Shown here piece by piece: positions 1 through 4,875 of a stretch of DNA of 13,705 nucleotides. Each line of letters opens with the position of its first letter. The first letter of the stretch is position 1. Origin of the DNA: JBGOUJ01 sp041477005. Its GTDB lineage: Bacteria > Acidobacteriota > Terriglobia > Bryobacterales > JACQDG01. Position numbers and translations under genes: made by a program. Under the pieces are notes generated by a model. It was not told the DNA's origin. It made no database searches and was given only the letters and a program-made list of their open reading frames with translations. Location: NCBI GenBank assembly GCA_041477005.1, contig JBGOUJ010000144.1:1-13705 (forward strand), written 5' to 3'.

Positions 1-124
1 CACAGGTAGGGCAAACCACGCCATCTTTCCATTCGGGCCGGTGCGCCACGAGATAGCTCACGCAGTTGTCAGGATCGGAAAAGTACTGGATCGCTTCTTG
101 AAGGGTGCGGGGTTCGTACGCCAT
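1..124 (-). CDS. IS1595-family (ISXO2-like) transposase, N-terminal part only
   Basis: The minus strand reads about 41 codons from ATG at 124-122 to the window edge. The protein begins MAYEPRTLQEAIQYFSDPDN, continues with CVSYLVAHRPEWKDG and ends in VVCPTC. The TLQEAIQYFSD..NC..YL...RW pattern followed by a CPTC zinc knuckle is what I know as the N-terminal zinc-ribbon region of IS1595/ISXO2-type transposases, which carry a DDE nuclease domain further on. That domain lies off the left edge, so I cannot tell whether the element is intact. There is no Shine-Dalgarno sequence before the ATG, and the matching promoter places the transcription start on or next to the start codon, so the mRNA may be leaderless. 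The element boundary (terminal repeat) to the right was not identified. Confidence 0.75.
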   Translation of the reverse strand, partial: MAYEPRTLQEAIQYFSDPDNCVSYLVAHRPEWKDGVVCPTC

Positions 125-130
125 GAATCG

Positions 131-159
131 ATACTACATCAACTTAGCTGATGAGTCAA
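131..159 (-). promoter_or_regulatory. Sigma-70-type promoter of the transposase, with palindromic spacer
   Basis: On the minus strand a TTGACT -35 (159-154) and a TAGTAT -10 (136-131) are separated by exactly 17 bp. The 17-bp spacer is itself an inverted repeat: CATCA at 137-141 and TGATG at 149-153 around 7 bp. The -10 ends 6 bases before the ATG at 124, so transcription would begin at the start codon. The palindrome is well placed to bind a repressor or the transposase itself; that role is an inference. Confidence 0.55.
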
Positions 160-207
160 GCATATTTTTGCCCAAATTTGCCACCAGGTCGTCGGCAAAC
201 TGATCCA

Positions 208-223
208 GCTGCAAATTTGCAGC
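208..223. repeat. 16-bp perfect palindrome
   Basis: GCTGCAAATTTGCAGC is perfectly self-complementary. Its core CAAATTTGC also occurs at 173-181, about 39 bp away. It sits between the transposase promoter and the toxin remnant, so it could belong to the end of the insertion sequence or be an operator left over from the broken toxin-antitoxin locus. Neither can be decided from sequence alone. Confidence 0.5.
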
Positions 224-297
224 GAGGTCCGTCACCTTCCAACAAAGCGACCCACGTCCCAAGATTCAAGAGTTTTCGGAACGCCGGCCCCGGGCCG

Positions 298-351
298 GCC
301 GGCGCGGAGGGCACGCACTACGGCGAAATCGCAGCTTTCGTCCGAGAGGAA
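298..351 (-). pseudogene. DUF5615 (PIN-like toxin) remnant, N-terminal 18 codons
   Basis: Directly after the stop of the DUF433 remnant the minus strand reads FLSDESCDFAVVRALRAG. This closely matches the start of DUF5615 PIN-like proteins (pattern M-x-FLxDESCDFAVVRALRAAGHD), the usual partner of DUF433 antitoxins. The start codon is missing: the preceding bases are the antitoxin's TGA followed at once by TTC. Homology stops in the GC-rich run near 290-300, after which the frame codes for nothing recognisable. The gene is dead. The family match is from memory and short, but its position next to DUF433 supports it. Confidence 0.55.
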
Positions 352-468
352 TCAGGTTGGAACGGACTGCTCAGTAGCAAGCGTCAGAACGGCTTCGCGG
401 GAGATGGAGTCGGCCGCATAGGCCAGGGCAGCCCGAATGTCTTTTGTGGTGAGCCGCGGACACGCCGA
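352..468 (-). pseudogene. DUF433 antitoxin remnant, C-terminal part
   Basis: The minus strand between an upstream in-frame TGA and the TGA at 354-352 reads CPRLTTKDIRAALAYAADSI followed by SREAVLTLATEQSVPT. The segment P-x-LT-x-x-DIRAALAYAAD is the C-terminal signature of DUF433 proteins, small DNA-binding antitoxins usually encoded just before a DUF5615 toxin. The N-terminal half of the family (the GxPVIRGTRIPV region) is not present in frame. With the toxin remnant immediately downstream, this is the wreck of a two-gene toxin-antitoxin module, perhaps broken by insertion events near the transposase. Confidence 0.6.
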
Positions 469-511
469 TCACCGGGATTTGTGGGGTCCTTCCGATTTGG
501 CGCGGGCCGGA

Positions 512-1186
512 CTACGCGGCTTCCGCGTACTTCTTCAGCACCGCCACATCCAGATCCAGCCCGCGGCGGGAATATTTCACCAGGTTGTCGCGCCGAAACT
601 GGTTCATGTATTGCGTGACGATCTCGCGCGAAGTGCCCACGTAGCGGGCTAGTTGCTCGTGGGTGATGGGCGGCAGGTGAATCGACTGCTCCTCCGCGGG
701 TTGGCCGAAGCGCCGGCCCAGGTCGAGCAGCAGCTTCGCCAGCCGGCGGTTGATCGGATCGAGGCTCAGGCTTTCGACGCGGCGGTTGGCGTCCGACAGC
801 TTCTGCGCCAGGACGCGCAGCAGGGCCGGTCCCAGCGCCGGGCTGCGCAGCATCAAGCGCCGCAGCTCGGCGATCGTCCAGAGCATGACCGAAGTCTTCT
901 CGAGCGCCGTCGCCCGCTCGCCCTGATGATCCGGTCCGAGGAATCCCGTCTCGCCGAAGAAATCATCTCTCTGATAGAAGTCCAGCACTACTTCCTTGCC
1001 GCCGGGACTGAGGCGGCTGACCTTCACCCGGCCGTCAATCACCAGGTAGAGGGCGTCGCCGCGATCCTCGACGTCATAGATGCTGTCGTTCTTCTTGTAT
1101 TCGCGAACCGGCGTTCGAGGCAGCAGCGCCAGAGGATCTTCCGGTCCCGGCGAAAAGGTCGTTATGTTTGTTGCCGTTGAAGACAT
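512..1186 (-). CDS. Crp/Fnr-family transcriptional regulator
   Basis: A 224-residue cytoplasmic DNA-binding regulator of usual family length. Residues about 20-115 form the cyclic-nucleotide-binding-type beta-roll, with FGETGFLG at 77-84 and ERATA at 90-94 where CRP has its phosphate-binding Gly-Glu...Arg-Ser pocket. The Ser is replaced, so cAMP binding is uncertain. Residues about 175-204 are a canonical Crp-type helix-turn-helix (HEQLARYVGTSREIVTQYMN). The protein contains no cysteine, so it cannot be an iron-sulphur oxygen sensor like Fnr. I chose ATG at 1186-1184 because GGAGGGG lies about 6 bases upstream; that site falls inside a longer reading frame starting at 1201, which has no ribosome binding site. 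The ligand and targets are unknown. Confidence 0.88.
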   Translation of the reverse strand: MSSTATNITTFSPGPEDPLALLPRTPVREYKKNDSIYDVEDRGDALYLVIDGRVKVSRLSPGGKEVVLDFYQRDDFFGETGFLGPDHQGERATALEKTSVMLWTIAELRRLMLRSPALGPALLRVLAQKLSDANRRVESLSLDPINRRLAKLLLDLGRRFGQPAEEQSIHLPPITHEQLARYVGTSREIVTQYMNQFRRDNLVKYSRRGLDLDVAVLKKYAEAA

Positions 1187-1242
1187 TGAGGACCCCTCCA
1201 TTCTCTGGAGAGCCGGGTGCAGAGAGAAAGCCAGAACCGGCC

Positions 1243-1530
1243 CTAAGTGTGATGGACGAGCCGATGAAGGAAACGGTTTCCAGCCGGGAGGGGCGCCGGT
1301 GATTTTTCTCTTTCCTGCTCCCGAGCGCTTCCGACCCTCACCGGAGACTCCTTGGCGATCCGCATCTGGGCCCAGTCGTAGGCAAAGTGTTTACCACAGT
1401 CCAGGCACACCACGTATGTCTCCGCGCCCGGTGATTGCTCCCCGCCGCTTACGCTGCGCCGGAAGGTAATAGGAAAACCGGTGTTGCGGTGGGAGCATCC
1501 AAGAAGCCAGTCGGCCATCGTAGAAAGCAT
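1243..1530 (-). CDS. Small zinc-ribbon-like protein of unknown function
   Basis: A 95-residue protein starting at ATG 1530, with GGAAGG about 6 bases upstream; Met5 is a second possible start. It carries C12 and H14 in an early GCSHRNTGFPIT segment and C42-x2-C45 in TYVVCLDCGKHFAYDW, a likely four-ligand metal site. The C-terminal third is Arg/Glu/Pro-rich and probably disordered. I recognise the pattern C-x-H...TYVVCLDCGK.FAYDW from short hypothetical proteins common in Acidobacteria; no function is known to me. It lies 56 bases upstream of the Crp/Fnr gene on the same strand, so co-transcription is possible but not shown. There is no signal peptide or membrane segment. Confidence 0.7.
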   Translation of the reverse strand: MLSTMADWLLGCSHRNTGFPITFRRSVSGGEQSPGAETYVVCLDCGKHFAYDWAQMRIAKESPVRVGSAREQEREKSPAPLPAGNRFLHRLVHHT

Positions 1531-1820
1531 ATTCGCCCTTCCTCTAATTCTGCTTTCCCTCCCTGTCTCTTAGATCCCGCTCGGACCACGCAGGTTGCAA
1601 GAATCGCAATTCGCGTGATCGGCAGACTGGATATTTAACGTTAGCTTCCGAGAGGGCCGCAGGTGGACGGGAAGAGCCGGGGAAAACAGGGCCTCGCCGG
1701 ATCGAGGAGGCGATGGCAATCGGCGGCTCAGGGGCCGATGGCAATGGATGGGAAGGAAAGACGACCGCGGCAGTTGGGAGGGAAGGGTGGGAGCCGGGAC
1801 TGGCAACTGGAAGGCTTGCT
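1531..1820. other. Intergenic region without recognisable gene
   Basis: These 290 bases separate the anti-sigma gene from the small zinc-ribbon gene. Frames open on the minus strand here have Pro/Ser-rich, low-complexity products with no family resemblance and no ribosome binding site, so I leave them out. The only regular feature seen is a pair of direct copies of CGATGGCAAT at 1711-1720 and 1736-1745. The promoter of the 95-residue gene should lie around 1545-1650, but I could not identify convincing boxes. No terminator-like stem with a T-run is evident. Confidence 0.5.
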
Positions 1821-2081
1821 CTAAGAGTGCCCGGCCTGGTGGCATCGCTTCTGGAGCGCTTTCATGAGCCGGCCCTTGACATCATCGGGCAGCGGATACG
1901 GCTCCATGCCTTTGTATACCTGGATGGTCTTCTTGGTCGTGTCACAGACCACCCAGCAGTTCGGGCACTTGGCCAGATGAGCCTCGAGCTGGGTGCGGAC
2001 CTCCGCGTCGAGCGACCCGTCCAGGTAGTCGGTCAGCTCCTTCAGCAAATGTTTACACGTGAATTGGCGTGTGGTCCCCAT
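1821..2081 (-). CDS. Soluble zinc-binding anti-sigma factor (zf-HC2/ZAS type)
   Basis: An 86-residue protein with the anti-sigma zinc-finger signature H35-x3-C39-x2-C42 (EAHLAKCPNC), preceded by C9/H11 and LTDYLDGSLD. These are the elements of ZAS-domain anti-sigma factors, which bind an ECF sigma factor and keep it from RNA polymerase until a signal such as thiol oxidation releases it. There is no transmembrane segment, so it acts in the cytoplasm. Its first 29 bases overlap the end of the sigma gene and there is no clear ribosome binding site, which points to translational coupling and equal dosage. Extra cysteines C46 and C80 might add redox sensitivity; this is an inference. Confidence 0.85.
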   Translation of the reverse strand: MGTTRQFTCKHLLKELTDYLDGSLDAEVRTQLEAHLAKCPNCWVVCDTTKKTIQVYKGMEPYPLPDDVKGRLMKALQKRCHQAGHS

Positions 2082-2700
2082 GTTTGCGAAATGTCCGATT
2101 CAGTTTTTCCCGCAGTTGGAGCCGCGCCCGCAGCAGGCGCGACTTCACGGCGGGGATGGAAAGGTTCATTGTGGTGGCGGTCTCCTCAGTCGAGAGACCT
2201 TCCACGTCACGCAACAGGAATACGGTTCGAAAGCCCCGCGAGAGCGAGTCGACGGCCTGGGTCAGGATAGTGTTCATTTCTGCCCGGCCGTAACGCTGCT
2301 CGGGGTTTTCGTCCCAGGCGGCGATATCGCGGGGCATCGAATCTTCCCCGGTCTCGACCGGCTCATCGAGCGAGACCGTCTTGTCGGCCTTGCGCCGCCG
2401 CAGCTTCATCAGCGACTCGTTGACCGCGATCCGCACCAGCCAGGTGTAGAACTTGGAATGACCCTGGAACTGCGCCAGGTTCCTGTAAGCCTTCAGAAAC
2501 GTCTCCTGCAAAACGTCTTCCGCATCCTCATCGTTCTGAGTGATGTGACGGGCCAGCCGAAAAATGTTTCGGTCGTAGCGGTTGACCAACTCGGTAAACG
2601 CCGCCGCGTCGCCTTGACGGGCTTGCTCTACCAGCTCCAGCTCGCTGGCCACTGCCTCGGAGCTATCTGATTGGATCGTCACGGCTTGAAAAAGATCCAA
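2053..2700 (-). CDS. ECF (RpoE-type) RNA polymerase sigma factor
   Basis: A 215-residue sigma factor, typical ECF length. Region 2 spans about 37-103, with core-binding DAEDVLQETFLKAYRNL (59-75) and promoter-melting FYTWLVRIAVNESLMKLRRR. Region 4 spans about 148-201, with the -35-recognising helix-turn-helix around LSTEETATTMNLSIPAVKSR. The linker is acidic. The start is TTG at 2700-2698, preceded by GAGAG; no ATG lies near, so a slightly different start remains possible. An inverted repeat AGATCC-AA-GGATCT (2693-2706) straddles this start codon. The gene overlaps its anti-sigma partner by 29 bases and is divergent from the rhodanese gene. The signal it answers to cannot be read from sequence. 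Confidence 0.9.
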   Translation of the reverse strand: MDLFQAVTIQSDSSEAVASELELVEQARQGDAAAFTELVNRYDRNIFRLARHITQNDEDAEDVLQETFLKAYRNLAQFQGHSKFYTWLVRIAVNESLMKLRRRKADKTVSLDEPVETGEDSMPRDIAAWDENPEQRYGRAEMNTILTQAVDSLSRGFRTVFLLRDVEGLSTEETATTMNLSIPAVKSRLLRARLQLREKLNRTFRKHGDHTPIHV

Positions 2701-2711
2701 GGATCTCTCAA

Positions 2712-2720
2712 TGGTACACT
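2712..2720 (+). promoter_or_regulatory. Possible extended -10 element for the rhodanese gene
   Basis: TGGTACACT matches an extended -10 (TGn-TAnnnT) and would give a leader of about 29 bases before ATG 2756. A TTGAAA at 2686-2691 is too far away (23 bp) to be a normal -35, so this would be an extended -10 promoter. The 55-bp gap between divergent starts must hold signals for at least one direction. Confidence 0.3.
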
Positions 2721-2755
2721 ATTTCTCGCCGCAGCAGGAGCTAAGAGGCCGGAAG

Positions 2756-3100
2756 ATGAGCTTTCCTGAGGACTTGCCGATGGAGATCACCCCGCAAGAA
2801 CTGCGGGAAAGGATGGCGCACGGGGAGCGGGTCCGGCTGCTCGACGTCCGCGAGCCCTGGGAGCATCAGACGGCCCGGATCGAGGGCGCCGAGCTGATCC
2901 CGATGGCCGACGTCCCGGCCAATCTGCCGCGCTTGGACGGCGAGGAAGCCCCACTGGTCATCTATTGCCACCACGGCATCCGCAGCATGAATGTGGCCGC
3001 CTGGCTGCGCCGCCAGGGCGTCGAGCACGCCCAGAGCCTGCAAGGCGGCATCGACCGCTGGAGCCGGGAGATCGACCCAGCGGTGCCGCGGTATGCCTGA
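2756..3100 (+). CDS. Single-domain rhodanese-like sulfurtransferase
   Basis: A 114-residue cytoplasmic rhodanese domain. It shows LLDVREPWEH (28-37), the catalytic loop C71-HHGIRS-77, and LQGGIDRWS (95-103). The active-site Cys carries the persulfide in this family; loops of the C-x-x-G-x-R-S type are typical of single-domain sulfurtransferases similar to GlpE. I start at ATG 2756 because GAGG lies about 8 bases upstream; an in-frame ATG at 2711 has no ribosome binding site and would add 15 residues outside the fold. It is transcribed away from the sigma/anti-sigma pair and lies 54 bases before the acyl-CoA genes. A link to sulfur or redox stress sensed by the neighbouring anti-sigma factor is speculative. 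Confidence 0.88.
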   Translation: MSFPEDLPMEITPQELRERMAHGERVRLLDVREPWEHQTARIEGAELIPMADVPANLPRLDGEEAPLVIYCHHGIRSMNVAAWLRRQGVEHAQSLQGGIDRWSREIDPAVPRYA

Positions 3101-3154
3101 GCCCGAGCCCCGAAAACACCTGGCCCCGATGGACCTAGCCCCATAGATCTAACG

Positions 3155-4039
3155 ATGACCGGCCAAATCCAGACCATCACCGTGCTGGGCGCCGGAACGA
3201 TGGGGCGGCAGATCGCTTACCTGGCGGCGCAGGCCGGCTACCGGACTATTCTCGAAGATATCTCCGGCCAGATGATCGATCTGGCTCTGGATGAGGTCCG
3301 CCGCATCGCCGCCGAGGAGGTTCGCGCCGGGCGGCTGGCCGCTGGGGACGCGGAGGCGCTGCTCGCCCGCATCGAGCCCGAGCGAGCGCTCGACCGCGCC
3401 GTCGCCGAGGCGGAGCTGATCATCGAGGCCGTCCCCGACGACATGGAGACCAAGATCGAGGTTTACACCATCATGGACCGCGCCGCCGCGCCGGCCTGCC
3501 TGTTCGCTTCGACCACTTCCTCCATGTCCATCACCGAGATCGCTTCGGTCACCTATCGCGCCCCGCAGGTTCTGGGAATGCATTTCACGGGGCCCGCGCT
3601 TCAGGCGAAGCTCATCGAGCTGGTGCGGGGTCTCGAGACCTCGGACAACGCCTTGGCCGCCGCCGAGCAGGTCGCCTCGCGGATGGGTCGGGAAACAGCG
3701 CGGGTGAAGGAATCGCCGGGCCTCCTCACCGCGCGCCTGAACGCCCTGCTCGGCAATGAAGCCTTCCACATGCTGGAGCAGGGGCTCGCCAGCGCCGCCG
3801 ACATCGATCGCGCGGCGAAACTGGGCCTCCACCAGGCAATGGGGCCGCTCGAGTGGGCCGACCAGGAGGGCCTCGACAACTGTCTTCACCTGCTCGATCA
3901 ACTGCACCGCGCCCTCGGCGAGAAATACCGGCCGGCGCCGCTGCTCGCCCAATACGTGAAGGCCGGACGCCTGGGCCGCAAGACCGGGCGTGGAGTCTAC
4001 GAATATGGAACGCCAAAACGTCAAGCTGGAAAACCGTGA
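3155..4039 (+). CDS. 3-hydroxyacyl-CoA dehydrogenase (3-hydroxybutyryl-CoA dehydrogenase type) with altered active site
   Basis: A 294-residue protein, normal length for the single-function enzyme, which interconverts 3-hydroxyacyl-CoA and 3-ketoacyl-CoA with NAD(P). The Rossmann motif GAGTMG is at 12-17 and the C-terminal domain ends in GRLGRKTGRGVYEYG. Catalytic His (H143 in GMHF) and Glu (E155 in KLIELVRG) are kept, and so is the TSS serine pair (122-123). Other hallmarks differ: ASNTSS has become ASTTSS, HFFNP has become HFTGP, and the conserved Asn of PGFxxNR is Ala193 (PGLLTAR). It may be a divergent subfamily with different substrate or lower activity. There is no strong ribosome binding site before ATG 3155. 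The enoyl-CoA hydratase gene overlaps its 3' end by 35 bases, indicating an operon. Confidence 0.85.
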   Translation: MTGQIQTITVLGAGTMGRQIAYLAAQAGYRTILEDISGQMIDLALDEVRRIAAEEVRAGRLAAGDAEALLARIEPERALDRAVAEAELIIEAVPDDMETKIEVYTIMDRAAAPACLFASTTSSMSITEIASVTYRAPQVLGMHFTGPALQAKLIELVRGLETSDNALAAAEQVASRMGRETARVKESPGLLTARLNALLGNEAFHMLEQGLASAADIDRAAKLGLHQAMGPLEWADQEGLDNCLHLLDQLHRALGEKYRPAPLLAQYVKAGRLGRKTGRGVYEYGTPKRQAGKP

Positions 4040-4787
4040 CCGCATCTGGATCCTGACCTTCGACCGTCCCGAGAAGCGCAACGCGCTTGACGCCCAGACC
4101 GTGCGCGAGGCCCACGACGCGCTCGACGAGGTCGAGCGTGAGGCGGGCCAGGCCGGCGCCGTCGTGATTATCCGGGGCGGGGGAGACAAGGCCTTTCTCG
4201 CCGGCGCCGACATCAGCCAGCTTCACCAGCGGACCGGGCGCGACGCGCTCTGCGCCATCAACCAGGGCTTGTTCACCGCAGTCGAGAATTTTCCCTGGCC
4301 GGTGATTGCGGCGGTCAACGGCTTTGCCCTGGGCGGCGGCTTCGAGCTGGCTATCGCCTGTGACCTGCGGGTGGCGAGCGAGACGGCGCGGTTCGGATTT
4401 CCCGAGACCGGCCTCGGCATCATTCCCGGCGCGGGCGGAACGCAGCGGCTGCCCCGGCTGATCAGCCTGGCGATCGCCAAGGAATTGATCCTCACCGGCG
4501 ACGTGATTGACGCCCGGCGGGCGCTCGCGCTGGGAATCGTCTCGGCCGTCGCGCCGCCGGCCGAGCTGATGGCCACGGCCAGGAGCTATGCGGAAAGGAT
4601 GTTGAGCCGGGGGCCGCTGGCGCTGCACATGGCCAAGCTGGCCATGAACGCCTCGAGTCACGCCCCGCAGCAGGCGGGGCTGTTAATCGAGAGGCTGGCG
4701 CAGACGGTTTGCTTCGGCTCGGAGGATAAAGCGGAGGGAACGCGCGCGTTCCTGGAGAAGAGGAAGCCCGCGTTTAAGGGAAGGTAG
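4005..4787 (+). CDS. Enoyl-CoA hydratase (crotonase family)
   Basis: A 260-residue crotonase-fold enzyme that adds water across 2-enoyl-CoA to give 3-hydroxyacyl-CoA. The oxyanion-hole segments are KAFLAGADI (62-70) and GFALGGGFELA (106-116). Both catalytic glutamates of true hydratases are present, E114 (GGGFEL) and E134 (GFPETGLG), followed by IPGAGGTQRLPR. I start at ATG 4005, which has GGAG 9 bases upstream; a GTG at 3990 would add five residues without a better site. It overlaps the dehydrogenase gene by 35 bases, so the two probably act in sequence in fatty-acid beta-oxidation or butanoate metabolism. No thiolase or acyl-CoA dehydrogenase lies in the window, so the exact pathway is open. 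Confidence 0.9.
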   Translation: MERQNVKLENRDRIWILTFDRPEKRNALDAQTVREAHDALDEVEREAGQAGAVVIIRGGGDKAFLAGADISQLHQRTGRDALCAINQGLFTAVENFPWPVIAAVNGFALGGGFELAIACDLRVASETARFGFPETGLGIIPGAGGTQRLPRLISLAIAKELILTGDVIDARRALALGIVSAVAPPAELMATARSYAERMLSRGPLALHMAKLAMNASSHAPQQAGLLIERLAQTVCFGSEDKAEGTRAFLEKRKPAFKGR

Positions 4788-4792
4788 GGCGC

Positions 4793-4809
4793 CGCGGGCC
4801 GCACCCGCG
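4793..4809 (+). terminator. GC-rich hairpin after the hydratase gene, weak terminator candidate
   Basis: CGCGGG, a 5-base loop, then CCCGCG form a stem 6 bases after the hydratase stop, in the 88-base gap between two convergent genes. There is no T-run on either strand, so intrinsic termination is doubtful. Confidence 0.25.
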
Positions 4810-4826
4810 CAGAGCGTACAATCAAC

Positions 4827-4850
4827 CGCAGAGACGCGGAGACGCAGAGC
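4827..4850. repeat. Three tandem 8-bp units (CGCAGAGA type)
   Basis: CGCAGAGA, CGCGGAGA and CGCAGAGC follow one another without gap between the convergent hydratase and epimerase genes. Short arrays of this CGCAGAGA type are scattered in many GC-rich environmental genomes; I know of no assigned function. Confidence 0.6.
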
Positions 4851-4875
4851 TTCTAAGTTATCGATTCCTACAATA

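Noticed and set aside
151..618. 155-codon plus-strand frame near the left end
   Set aside because: No ribosome binding site, Pro/Arg/Gly-rich, and antisense to the DUF433/DUF5615 remnants and the regulator end.
3726..4661. 311-codon minus-strand frame opposite the acyl-CoA genes
   Set aside because: Antisense to two clear enzymes; Arg/Gly/Pro-rich and without motif.
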